From: Spisula solida
Taxonomy: Eukaryota > Mollusca > Bivalvia > Venerida > Mactridae
DNA: 64,000 bases
Assembly (NCBI GenBank): GCA_947247005.1
Contig: OX365948.1
Location: forward strand, 10,157,455 to 10,221,454
Reading direction: 5' to 3'
Part shown: one piece after another, positions 44,586 to 59,500 of the stretch
Layout: each line of letters starts with the position of its first letter
Position numbering within the stretch: position 1 is the stretch's first letter
Program-made: the position numbers and the translations under genes
Notes under the pieces: generated by a model
Databases searched by the model: none
Told to the model about the DNA's origin: nothing
The model's input: the letters and a program-made list of their open reading frames with translations, nothing else

Positions 44586-47500
44586 GTAAGTATATTAAAA
44601 GTTTACTAATAAGGCAATCACTTAAACGTTACTGTTGTTAACATCGATGTAATATTTACAGTGTTTTACTTTCAATTAGTTTCAATACAAGTTTTTCATA
44701 TTGAAATCGTATTCCAGAATAAAACATGCGCTAACGGACGTGTATTAACAAGGCGATCACGCGCTGTATATACTCGTATATTTATCAAACATAATTTGCA
44801 TTACAGGGCCCACGTCGACAATAAATTATTTGCAGTATCATATGAGCTGTAATCATGGTCCTATACATTTATACTAATTGATTTCGATATGATTCAAACT
44901 ATGAATCAAAACAAACTTGCAATATAATACATGTCACAGACTTATTTTTCTTGTTTTCTTGGTATTTGCCGGTCCCGCAAATAAAACGTCTGTACCAAAA
45001 CTGGTATGACGTCAATGTTTGTTTACACGACGTCGTCACCAAAAGACCGGACCAAGATGTCATTTTATTTTAAACGTTTTCATTGATTTTTAAACAATTT
45101 TAACCAAATTTTAAAGAAAATAAAGTTTGCGAAAAAAAGTGCTAACCAGTACTAACTTACCCTTCCACAGAAAACTATAAACTTCTCCAGATTTGTAGGA
45201 AAATCGACATTGGTGTCAAATTATCGTGGAAGAGTATGACCTGTCGCGATCAGGAATGGAACCCGGATCGCCAGGTTACTAATCCAGCGCACTGGACCAA
45301 GGCCTTGGCTTTGGTAAACCTGTTCACTATAGTTATGTTAATATATCGGAATAATTATTATAAACTACTCAAAATTAGATAAGGGTAGACAAATTTTCCT
45401 TGTGCATATCCCAGTAATTTGCAAATTCAATAAGATGGAATGATGGAACTTTCCTAAATTATTATGTTACATCTGAAATATTGTATACGAAACATTTTTT
45501 TTGTATTTATGTACTTCTAAGCCCAACCTCACTAAAATATGTGGACTTAATGGATATGTGTATTCCCCAGCCCTATGCGATCTAAAGTGAGAAATTGGTA
45601 GTGATTCTACGGCCGTAGGGGTTTATTTTTTTATTTATTGTCGGATTTTTAAAATGTTGATATCAAATTAAAGATGGCGCTCTGTAGTTTCTAGATATAT
45701 ATTTAAAATAATTTAAATTTTGTCCATGCAAATATGAATTATATCGGTTCAAACACAGACTATTTTTCGAGAAAAAATCTACACATTTTTGTGTTCGAAT
45801 TCCACGGCCGTAGGGGTTTATCTTTTTATTTATTAATATATTTTCATATAATTTATATCAAAATAAAGATGAAGCTCTCTAGTTTTAAAATATGCAAACA
45901 TATTGAAAATCCGTCCATTAATAATAAAATAACGGCTAATTGAATGTAGCACAATTTTCTCGGCGTGAAATTATATTTATAATGTGTTCGAATTCCACGG
46001 CCGTACCTGTTTATTTTTTTATTTATCACTCAATTTTCTATTGTTTTATATCATTATAAAGATGAAGCTCTCTAGTTTCCAAATATGTAAAAATATTGAA
46101 AATACCACCAGTATACATAAAATGACAATGATTAGAAAAGTGTGGTATTTCACGGCCGTGATTTTTTTGTCACACCATTGTTAGTCTATTCCCGCTATAA
46201 TCTGGTATAATGTATATGTACACTTATATTCTATGTTTCTGCGTCAAACTGTTTTTTTTTAAAGTTGTAATGTTATTTTCTGTTCCAGCCTTAAATTACC
46301 TCATAGAAGAGCAAATAGGTATTATATACGCGTGTATATTACAAAACTTCAGAACTCTTACTCTGATAGTTTTATTTACATCAGTTGTCGCTTGTTCGCA
46401 TACTTGCGAAGATCTCAAAATTGAACTATGAGCAGCTAATCTACTTTCGCTTTCGCTTTGAACAGACTAGTCACACAATACTAGTGTGATGAATACATTA
46501 ACCGAACCCCCCATAAGTGTTAGCGAATACTATTTTGTACTTCGAATAAAAAAGACATTGGACTATGAAAACAACCCAAGGGGGGTAATAATGCTACAGG
46601 AGTTGCTCACCTTGAATTGTGAGTATGGTACAACCATAATTACTGTCCGGTGGGGGCAGTGGCCTAGAGGCTGGGCGCTCCCTTTGGGATCGTGAGGTCC
46701 CGGGTTCGTTCCCCATCTGCGACAATGCTTAATTTCTCTGAGCAAGAACAACACACAATGCCACACTCGACTAAGGCGCCGTACCTCGATGTTGACCCTA
46801 CACCAACCAATTTCCGGTTTCCGGTGAACAGTACGAATTTTCGATGGGAGAAAAAATTACCAGAAATACGTTACCATAAATAATGTAGAAAACCAACTGT
46901 CAATATGGGAGGACCGGAGATCTATTCAAAATAACCAGTCAATTTAAACGAACCACGCATATAAGAAACTGAATGTTTACCGAAGACTCGAAAAGTGACC
47001 ATACTATCGGATAGACATGATTTCGGATTAGGTAATTAATACGAAATAAGTCACTACCAGATTATTGTTTTATACTTGTTGTGTTCGGCTGAATAGGGTA
47101 TAAGACGTTGATATATTCATAGAAAGGTCTTGTCAGTCGTGGATAAAGCTTTTTAGTCAACAAACTGAACTGTAACAGTTTAACATACGAGCATACCCCA
47201 CCCACTAAGCATAAAGTCGTTGTCTTAAAGTGTACCAAACAGTCGCACATTGCTCCACGAATATCAATGAGTGCTAACAAGAAATCATCAGATAAACTAA
47301 AGAAGGACAAACCAAACTAGGACCAAGATCTCTCCCAAATGTTACACGATCAAAAACTAAATATTCTGAAAATAATCAACCTACCATAGTTTCGGCTCTC
47401 AAAATGACAACCGCAACACCTGCCACAATGGACGATTCAAAACTAGATTTAATACTAAAAAAATTAGATGAAATGCAAACTGACAATAAATCAATTTAAT

Positions 47501-50500
47501 GTCAATTGGCAGATCTAAAATCATCATTGAACACTAAAATTGATGAAGTAAATGAAAGGGTCAGTGGACTGTCAGAAAGGACACAATCTGATATTGAACA
47601 CAACAAAAATGATATAAAAACTCTAAAACAAACAATGTCTGAAATTGAACATAGTCTAACATATCAGGGGGACCAACTTGACAGACAAAACCAAGAGCTA
47701 ATAAAACAGATGGAAGAACAACGGGAGGTCTTTGAGACAAGTATAAAGATGCTCGCTGATAAGCACAAAACTGAAAAGGAAGTAATGGAGGATGACATTA
47801 TAAAACTAAAGAATAAAACTCTTGATATGGAGAGACATGGGCGGAAGTACAATTTATTACTATATGGGATAAAAGAAGTACAGGGGGAGAACATCTACAA
47901 AGTGATAAAGTCCTTCCTATCAAACCAGGCAGGAATCCCTATGGAAAAAGTTGACCAAATCATGTTCGCACATGCATACCGACTCCCAACCAGAGGGGAT
48001 GGGCATAGGCCCATAATTGTCAGATTTGTGCGGTATATCGACAGAGACTTTGTCTTGAACCAAGTATACTCAGGCGCATTAATGAAAGGTTTTAACATTC
48101 TGGTAGACCTGCCTCAAATACTAAAGGAAGAGCGTTACCATCTGAATAATAAAGCCTACCAGCTTAGGCATGGTCCCAATAAGTTGAAAACCAGAGTGCT
48201 GGAGATAGGGAATAAAATTATATTGCAAACCAGAAAAAATAGTTCAGATATCTGGAGAAACTACAGTGATAATATTTAATAAATTGAAACATTATACACA
48301 TGAATGTGCAATTATCACTCAATTATGATTTATCTGCGTTAATATAAAATAATTTTTCTATCTACAGAAATCTCACAAGATAATTATGGTAATATAGTTT
48401 ATTCACAGTTACATTAGTTTTACTGCTTTGCTTGTGTTGCTTGTGTTGCTTGTGTTTAATTAATAGGTCTGTATAGACTGAACAGTGAACACCCAGCTTT
48501 GTGTTATTGGTTTTTTTTTCATACATGCTTTCTATGTGTTTCTGGCATGACATATATATATATATAAATTGTGTGCAGCTTTCCTGTTTCAAAATCATTT
48601 GTTTCTGTTTATAAACTTTGTACACACAGCTTACCTATATTTTGTTTGCATGCTTTTCCGTTCTATAGTCTGTTTTTGATTGTGTTTAATATGTTTGTAC
48701 TTTGCTAGTGCTTGCCTATGTTTGCTGCGACAAGAACCAAATCGGCTGCTTTTGTTCTTGTGCATTCTTTTGTGACCCGTACACCTACCAAATCTCTGCA
48801 TGTATTTATATCCTATTTGTTCATTGCTAGTGCTTGCATATGTTTGTTGAGACAATATGTTAATTGCCCCGCTTTTGTTCTTGCGCATGCTTTCGCAAAC
48901 CAGATATTCTACATGTATGCTCTTTAGTTGACTATAATTCAAATGCTGGTGCTTGCCTACTTTTATTGAATTCAATTGGCCGGCTTTTGTTCTGGTGCAA
49001 ACCTTTCCAAATCACATACCTACAATCTTCTTTCTCCAAGTGTGTATATTTTATATATATGTTTTGTAGTTTGACTGTAATCTATGTTTGTACTTTGCTA
49101 GTGCTTCCCTAAGTTTATTGCGACAGGAATTCAACCGGCCGGCTTTTGTTCTTTTGCAAACTTTCGCAAATCATATACCTACATTTTTTTTCTACATGTG
49201 TGTATATTCTATATGTATGTTTTATTGTTTGACTGTAATTCATATGATTATACTTTGCCAGTGCTTGCCTAAGTCTGTTGCGACAAAACTCAATAGGCTG
49301 CTTATGTCCATGGCACGCTTTTGCAAATCATATACCTATAAAACATTTCTGCATGTGTTTTTCCCCAAACGTTTGTTCGGAAGTTTGACTGTAATTTACA
49401 TGTTTGTTCTTTGCTAGTGCCTGTTTGTCAATGTTTGTAACTTTGTTGCGACAATAATTCTATCAGCCCGTTTTTTTTGTTTCTTGCGCATGCCTGTGCA
49501 AATCATAATACATACCAGCCCTCTACATCTGTGTTTATTCTATATATATGTCCTATAACTGCAATTCATATGTTTGTACTTTACTATGCTCTTATATGTT
49601 TGTACCTGGCTAGCGCTTGCCTATGATTGTTTCGACAAGAATTCAATCAGCCAGCCTTTGTTTCTTGTGCATGCTTTCACGAATCATATACCGACAAATG
49701 TTCTGAATCTGTATGTTCTATAATTTGATTGTAATTCATATGTTTGTACTTTACTAGTGCCTGCCTAGTTTCGTTGCGAAAAGTACCCGATCGGTCGCTT
49801 TTGTTTCTCGTACATACCTTTGTGAATCATATACTTTTATCATGTGACCAAAATTACACTATATCGTATCGTTAACTGTGACTCTTAAGCATATGTTTGT
49901 ACTATGCTAGTGCCAGCCTATATTTGCTGCTTCAAAAATTCAATTGGCCTGCTTTGGTTCTTGTACAAGCTGTTGTGAACCATACTGAATGCCTATGAAT
50001 ATTCTGCATGTAGTTGGCATGTATTTTATCACCAGCTTATTGAGTGTTGCTTAACACATGACTATCTACTCATGTAGAGTAAAATGTATTTGCTAATGAA
50101 ATGCAATTAATATGTCATCATGCGAACTGGGTCAAATCATGGCTCATGGTCAAAAATCCTTGTACTGCACGGCTTATAAAATTAAATCTATTGATCTGCT
50201 ATTATATTTTTAAGATACTCAATTTTTACACTCCATTGGGGTTTCCCGGATGTTCATGTAGTCAAAGAATAGCGTTCATGCTCCGATTAGTGAACAATGT
50301 GACGTCATTCCGTAAACAAACGCTATTTATCCAAAAAGTGAAGCACAGTGGAGAACAATACCACGAATCAAGTTGCACTTTAATAACGTATCCGTGCCAC
50401 TATTGTCTCAATATTTAATTCTCCAATTGTTATATATTCCAAACATTAAGAACACTAAATATGCAAAAACTCACTGGTTCTACACCACGTGTTCTCTCCA

Positions 50501-53500
50501 TACAATCGGAACGGTCCGTACGGCATTTATCGCTACTGACGTTACGCCAGATAAATTCCGTAGAAATTGCCGAGTAGTTCCGAGTGCTCTCCATAAATAG
50601 GGTACCTCTGGTTGTGAATAAAAACACGGCACTATGTTTAGACGGACACGCGTGTAGTCAATTTTCTAAAAATGATAGATTAAGATAAAAATAGAACACA
50701 CCGGGGAAACCCCAAGGGAGGTAAATAGTTAAAATATATAATCCCTGCAGATTTGTCCCCCTTGCATAATCTTGTGTATATTTTGAAATTGTCTCATATA
50801 ATAACTGTATGTTGATACCATGCTGATGAACTACAACGTGTGATTGTTTAGTTTATAGAAGTATACTAAACACTCACACCCCATGTAAACTATATCCTCA
50901 ATCTACACATAGATTGGTTAAAAATGAGCCATTACTGGGATACATTTAATAATATACTTATTTATATACGTTGTAAATATAAATATACAACGTCACGTGG
51001 ATACTATTAATTTATACAGAAGGTCGTATACGGACAATAGAATGTAGATTATAAGCAAAACATGCAATAAAATTATATTCAAGTCATTGAAAATTTGACC
51101 GAATCTCTCCCAGTCTGTGTGTGATGGAATTATGCAAATGCAATTCGTCTCAACATAATTGTATTAAAATCCTATGTAAATTGTATAGCAACTTTCAGAC
51201 AATCAAGTCGGGTCCGACTGCAATGATAGTATATATAATCTAATACTTTCCGGTCTACCCCAATAGACACCCGAAAGTACTCTTGTATTGTTACATTTTC
51301 TATGTATTTTATGTTGTTTCTTTATGATGTTACTTGCGTGTTTTTTGGTATGATCCCATCTCTCTTTATCCTTTCCCTTGTGAGCCTTTCTATCATATTC
51401 ACATATAGTATATTTTTGAAACTACTGTGCATTATGATCCTGACACCAATCTATTCTTACTTACTGATAACAAATGACTTGGAACCTATGTACTTTTAAC
51501 ACCAAAGGGCTTTCCTCCAGAGAAAAACGGATAAAAGTTTTTGAATATTTAAAACAGAAAAAATACGACATCTGTCTTTTACAGGAAATCCACGGTATTG
51601 ATAAAAATGATAAAGAATTATGGAAAACCGAATGGAAAAATGATGTATTTTTAAGTGGTGACAGCACCAACAGCAAATGTATAGGCATACTCATTAGTGA
51701 ACAAACAAACTATAAAATTATAGAATATAAAGACATAATCAAAGGTAGACTCCAATTACTTAAACTTGAAATAAACGATGAACCGTTTGTCATAGTAAAC
51801 TGCTATGGTCCAAATGTAGAGGATAGAGCCTTTTTTAAAACATTCAAAAACACTATTGTAGAATATAACAATGAAACACTGATTGTAGGTGGTGATTTTA
51901 ATGTTTTCTTAGACTTCAACAGAGATAAACTAAACGGAAGAAAGGATACAAATAAACATAACTCCGAAGAATTAAACAATATAATTTCAAATAATAATTT
52001 ATATGATATATGGCGTCTAACAAACCCCGAAGGTAAAAGCTATACCTGGCATAATAATACAAAACCACCAATATTTTGTAGACTTGATTATTTTTTGATC
52101 TCACAAGATCTAATTAACATGGTTTCACAATGATCTATATCGCCTGGATACAGATCAGATCATTCAATAGTTAATCTAAAAATAGATCTACAAAAGGTTG
52201 AAAGAGGACCGGGGTACTTCAAGATAAGCAATAGCATAATTCTCAAACCCGAGTACCAAAATATTATTCGGACTTCTATCCAGGAAACAGTCCAATATAA
52301 TAATGCGGCAAACCCAAATACTCTGTGGGAAGTAGTAAAAAGCACTATTAGAAACGAATCAATAAAATTTACAGCGAAAAATAAAAATGATAATAAAAAA
52401 GATCAAATGCAAATAGAACAAAACATCAAAAAATTGAAAACGACATCATTAAATCACCTCTTAATCATGAACTTTTAAAAACACTTAATACAGAAAAAGA
52501 AAAGCTAGACCACTTGTTAGATGAAAATATTAAAGACATCTTACTACGAACAAAAGCGGAATGGGTTGAAGGAGCTGAGAAAAATACAAAATATTTTTCA
52601 AGCCTAGAGAAAAAACAATCAAAAGAAAAAACAATAACTAAAATTGAACATAATGGCACTATAAAAACAAAAACAAAAGACATCTTATTAGAAATTCAAT
52701 CATTTTATAGTAAATTATACCAAAAAAATGACAAAATCGAGCATGACTCTGATTTCTTCCCTGACATACATAAACAACTAAACCAAGAACAAAAACAAAC
52801 ATGTGAAGGCCTTTTAACGGAATATGAATGTGGTAAAGCACTAAAAGAGATGCAAAATAGAAAGAGTCCTGGCTCAGATGGCATAAGTACAGAATTTTAC
52901 AAAATCTTCTGGAATGACATTAAAACATATCTTATAAAATCTCTAAACTATTCGTTTCAAAATAATCAACTAACAGAACTTCAAACACAGAGCGTGATCT
53001 CTCTTCTACCAAAAAAGAACAAACTATTAACTGACATTAACAATTGGCGACCAATTTCATTGTTGAACGTGGACTACAAAATAGCTTCCAAATCAATAGC
53101 CAATCGAATGAAAAAAGTACTTGACAATATAATTAATAAAGACCAAACTGGATTTATCAAAGGAAGATACATTGGTGAAAACGTACGAATATTATATGAT
53201 GTAATCGAACAAATAAACAACGACAATGAGGAAGGTTTAATATTTTTCTCGGACTTCCATAAAGCATTTGACAGTGTAGATCACGATTATATATTCAAAT
53301 GTTTAGAATATTGTAACTTCGGTAATAATTAATTGGATTAAACTTTTCTACAGAGACGCTAAAAGCTGTATTACATTAAATGGCAACCTATCGAATTTCT
53401 TCAAAATCGAGAAAGGGGTGAGACAAGGCTGCCCTCTGTTCCCTTATTTATTTATCATAGGCATTGAACTATTATCGCAAAATATAGACAAGAACGCAAA

Positions 53501-56500
53501 CATAAAAGGGCTAAATATCAAAAACACCGAAATAAAACAAACGCTTTTTGCTGATGATGCCAGTTTCTTCTTGGATGGGTCAGAAAAATCTTTCAAAAAC
53601 CTCACAACAACGTTCGAAAAATTCAATCAGGTGTCTGGTCTAACATTGAATGTGTCTAAATGTACAGTGCTAAGAATAGGATAATTACGTAATACAAATA
53701 TAATACATGTATATTGTAAATCAAAAAAATTCAAATGGACATCAGACGAAGCTACAACACTAGGAATTGTTTTCACAAATAACCCAAACAAAGTACTGGA
53801 ATTAAATTTAGACCCAAAAATTGATGCATTCCAACATACCCTCTACAAATGGAGAAGATGGAAGCTGTCTCTAATAGGAAGAATAACAGTTCTAAAATCG
53901 TTTGCGTTCCCAAAACTAGTGTACCCTTTAACTGTTTTAAATAACCCAAATGAACAAAGACTTAACAAGATAAAAAATATCATGTTTGACTTCTTGTGGG
54001 ATTCCAAACCTGACAAAATATCTCGAAATATGATTTATCAAACATACGAAAATGGAGGACTAAAAATGCTAGATATTGATGCTTTCTTAAATTCGGTGAA
54101 AGCAAGCTGGGTTAAAAGAATTGACATCAAAACAGAAGCCAAATGGAATAGAATCTATAACAACGAGCTCTCCAAATACGGGTATAATATATTTAAATGT
54201 AACATTAGTAAAACAGACGTAAGCAAACTTAACTTCAACTACACATTTCTAAAAAACATTATTTCATCCTGGAGCTCAAGTAACTATAAACAGTCTATGG
54301 ATTACCTCCCCAAAGAAATCATATGGAATAACTCGAATATAAAACATACAAACGGTAACCTATTTTTATACAAAAAATGGATAGAGAAAGACATCATATA
54401 CATAGATCAAATATACGACTTTCAAATAAAGGATTTCCTAACCTTCGAACAAATACAAAACAAATACGACATTGAAAACGGCGATTTCCTCAACTACTTG
54501 TCCCTGATTAAGTCTATAAACAAAACTTTGAGAAAACAATTAACAGACGTGGAAAACATACCATCTGTACAACCAGAATACCTATTAGACAAAATAAAAC
54601 TTAGCAAAACTGGAAATAAAATATTGTATGAAAAACAAATTAAAACAAAAAAGATTAATGCCAAAGCATTCAAAAAATGGGAAGATGAATTTCCTGAAAA
54701 AACGATACCATTAATCTGCACCATAGATACCAAACTAAGAGAATATCAATATAAATTCTTAATGAAATTAACACCAAATAACGATTATCTTTATAAATGC
54801 AAAATAACAAGTTCCAGATTGTGTGACTTCTGTTTGATGCACACAGAAACACAAAGACATCTCTTTTGGGAATGCCAATCAATCCAACATTTTTGGCTTA
54901 ACATACAGGACTATTTGAATAGTAAAAACATTAATGTTAACTTAATGATCTACAGAACAATAACACTAGGAATGGAAAACGAAAAAGACAGCAAAATAAA
55001 AAACATAACCAACTTTATTTTAATATTAGCAAAATACTACATCAGCTCTTCCAAATACAATAAAACAATTCCTAACATAGAACCATTCAAACATTACCTC
55101 GCAAGACATATATCCATCGAAAAAATCATTGCAATACACAAAGATAAACTAGAAATATTCGAAACAAAATGGAACAGATTTAATGCCTAGCATGATAACG
55201 CAACACTAACACAAAACAAAAATGTAAAAATAAAAATGTTTTTTTTTCTTAAATTGATTTAAAGGCTCACAAGATCTTTATCTTTCCTTCAGACTCCTTT
55301 TTTCTTCTACCCCCCCCCCCCCCCCCCTATCGTTTTTCCTTTTTTCCTTTCTTCTTTTTCTCTTCTGATCAAATATCAAACCACCCTCTTTAAGAAACAA
55401 TTCAGTACACATACTAAGTACACATAACAAATATTACTTATCTTGTGTTAATTGTTGTTGTTGTTGTTGTTGTGTGCATTGTACTGTTTTTTTATGTATC
55501 TATATGTATCTGAAAACTGAATAAAAAAAGGAAAAACACAAATATGTGTGCTGCACGCATGCCTCTGTAATAAAAGAATGCAGTACGTTTATTGGCATTT
55601 TGGTTCCTAGCCCTTTCCCGACACTAGGTTACCTCCCTTAGTAAATCCTCGATAACGTCCGATAAATCTACTTCCGATGTGTCATGATAAAGATCGGTAT
55701 ACGAGGGTCATTCAATAAATTCGTAGACTTTGTTAATCATTTTAACATCCGATGACTCAGAGAAAAACACACTACAGGGTGTCCCAAAAAAACCCGGGAC
55801 CTAGGTTAAACATTCGTAACTTTGTCCCTTTTATCAATAACACATGGCCAATATGACAAAACATTAAGTGATAAACACAGTTCAAAATACCTGTTCAATA
55901 CCATGAGTTACCTCCCTTGTTTTCAATCAGGTGTTTTGGTATATTAGCATACAGTGAACAAGGATTTCAGCATTTTTATAGAGATAGATTTACATGCTGA
56001 CCCCAAATGACAACGCAGGTGTCCCATAGTCAAGGATAATGGATCTGCATACACTGATGTTCATCATGTATGGCAAACAAATTCACTTTAGAGCCCATAT
56101 CCGAGCTATATCTAGTCCACTTGCCCTTCAGTGTGAGGTCTAATGTCAGTACTATCTTGCGAATGTATCCTCTTTTGGCTGCTGATTTGTTGTAATAAGT
56201 CATTTCGCTTTCTTTTAATTGCTGACACACTAAATGATTCTGATATATAATTATGAACTCTTAGTTTGTATAAAAATTCACCTGATTACTTTTGCTTCTT
56301 ACTATGCTTTCTCTTTGATTGTTCTCAATAATAATAAATTTATACATGTATTTATAGTTTGCTTCTTTGGTGATTGTTAATGAATATTTTGAAGGTTGCC
56401 TGCTTCCCTTTTATTTAGTAAACCAACCACTTTTTCTCCGCTTTCATAATTTCATTGCAATGTTCTTCGCTTTTCACAAGATTTTCTTCAAATCTGTGAC

Positions 56501-59500
56501 TTTAAAACCTTGTTTTCTCAAAATGACCGCTCAGACAACAATTTCGTATTAAATGATGACATTTTCCACGTAAGTCAGCCAAAAAACACACACCAGGAAT
56601 TCACGCCATTGCAAAAATGATGACGTCACTTCCTGTTATAAGCAAAACATATTAATAAGTACCTATTTTAGAAGTACAGATCACTTTTGCACATTCTCAA
56701 TAAAGAACATTCAAATTCATTTAAAACAAAATATGTTATAAGCGTTTTAGGTAGGTCCCCGTTTTTTGGGACACCCTGTACATCACGTTAAACTACAGCC
56801 TTTCGGACGCAAGTGCTGAAACTATTGCGTGAAACAAAGCCTTTTTAAAGAAAATATGGCTAAAATATAAATACCACAATACCGGTACCACCCCACACCG
56901 CAATTTATTACCTGACGTCAGCGACGTAATTGACCTTTCGCTTTTTTTTCAAATGGTAGCCCGAAATGAAATTATGTTATTAACATATCTAAGTAAACAT
57001 AAACATTTAAATTGTATATGCTTTAACATGTCTTCCACAATATCTTGTATAGTCTAAGTTAAGGATTAAGGCTTGGCATAATTGTTGTATATTAACATGA
57101 AAACACCTTGCATATTTCGACGAACGTTGCGTGAAATGTCACTACGTTTGCCTATCTGCACAACCATGTATCGTTTTCAATACCATGCTGCGCTTCAGAA
57201 ATTTGTTTTTGCCACTTTAACACAAGACCACTGCATGCTACGTGTTCTCCCTTCGCTCTCTGTAACATCTTATGTGTGTCTGTTGTGTTTTTCCAAGGCC
57301 AATGCACAATTCAATTGTCGTATGAATTTCCTTGCGTAAAGAAATAGACATTTTGATGTTATTGAAAACGTGACTCGCCTTGATAAAACCGTTTTTAATT
57401 CACATTCCGACGTCCAAATAACTTCATAATTTCATGAAATGACATGATTATATTTTGTAATTATTCTGGCAGAAACATTGGAATGTACATTAATTAAATC
57501 GGAATTTATAACTAGTTGAACAAATGAAAAAGGCACGTTACGTCGGTCGGGGTGGTAGCGCGTTACTATGGCACTACAATGGCTGATGACATACTACTGA
57601 TTTGCACTTTTGATGATAACTTTGCATTGACCGTTGGTAATAAGTTACTGTTTGTAATGCTATAAGAAATTATTGTTAAATAGATAATATGTGTATGTAT
57701 TCTTTATTTTGCATTTTAGGCCACCGGCCCATACACACAAACAATATACATATTTACAATGTACGTGAACATATCATGACAGTAATGTAACAATTTATAT
57801 ACATGCATAGGTATATTAAATTAATAGAACAATGTAGACCCAATATTAACATCATATCTATCATATTATTGTTTCAGAACGGACATTTAAAGCATGTCTA
57901 CGAATATATTGAATAACCCTTGTGTAGTAGCATACATATATGCAGTTATGAAGGTGTTCTTGCTTGTTATGTTTTTGGTATTATCTGTTAGAAAAAATAC
58001 TTTTGTTTATTCAGTCACTTCCGGCAAAATCTGCCAGTTAACATACCGAGGATTGTTTGTTCGCTTATCACGATATAAATATTCTTAGAAAGTATCTGGT
58101 AAAAATAAGCAAAATGTTTTGTTTTTCGTGTGCTCTCGAGTATGGTTATTTTAAATTATTAAAAAAAATGAAGTAATTAAATTATCTAACGTCAATCTCT
58201 CCAGCGTACTACTAAGTTTTATATATACATTAAGGTATTTGTGAAATTGTACAATATACATTGTCAATGGGGTTTTAACATGTTGGCATATTCGTATAAG
58301 ATACTCGCAAATTTGTAAAATAATATACCATGTGTGATAGGGTGTTGGCATCACCCCTCCAATCCCACAAATGAGTCACACAATTCATGTATTAATGCGC
58401 GATTCAAGAGAATGATCCAGACCCACTTGTAATTCCACGAGTCAGGATAACCTATGAGAAAACAAAGCTGGTTGGACCCGTCTGAGCAAATGGTGGCCGG
58501 ACTCTTTCTTGAGAATAAATTATTAGGATTCCCCCCCCCCCTGGACAGCGCTAGTAAAAAAATAACTTAATTCTAAATATTTCACTGAACGAAAAAATCA
58601 ACTGCCAATACTTCAAGCAAACGGGAAGTAACAAACATGAATTTTAACAAACCCCATGGACCTGAGACTAAACATGTATACAAGTGTCTGCACGGACGTT
58701 TTCCTTGGATTTTTATATGATCTTTGGTCCCTCTTTTTGAATTACAGTCACCAGGATAAGAGCTCTGTTTTATTAACCTTATGTTTATCTCCCGCTGATA
58801 TCATACAGATATTTCTGGTACTTAATCAAAGAAGGGATACATCTATATGTCCAATCAAATAGCCGCGGTGACATACGTTGCATTATACAATCTGACACGC
58901 AGTTGACCAATTACATAGCAGGGGGTCTTTTCCACTGATTACTATTTGAGATTACTTAAAACTGCAAGTTTATTTCTACGTGTGTTATGGGTGATTGTCA
59001 AACTAATTTAATTGGTGAGTGTCTTCATAAAAATATCGTAGACTAATATAATTCGAATAAGGTTACCGAAAATAATTTGAATGTTTATTTAACAGATTAC
59101 TGTGTATTCATAATTATAATGGAATAGTCTTCTAAACTTATGAATAATGAAAGAGCGCTCGTAAATATAATATTTTACTGAGAAGTATATCTAAATTTTT
59201 ATGAAGTTGCATTATTCAAATAATAATTTAAGACCATGTAATCACTTCCCTACATGTTCGTTCAACCACGCATGTTAATTAAGCGTGGTTCAACTGACAA
59301 CAAAAGAAAAGCAAAACCATTGTCAACAAAGTAGTTTAATCTCAAGTATAAAGGATCGCTAGTGCTAGGAGTAATGGCTGAATAACGTTGTATCGATATA
59401 CGGACACCCCGGAAATTGAGGTGTCTATCTGGCGCATGCGCATAAGCGTCAAGGGAAGACAATTTCCAAGGGAGGTAACCTAGTTTCGAGAAAGGCCAAC

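Noticed and set aside
46692..46883. 63-residue frame MRSRVRSPSATMLNFSEQEQ... as a CHST15 stem exon
   Set aside because: It begins inside a SINE head and lacks splice borders.
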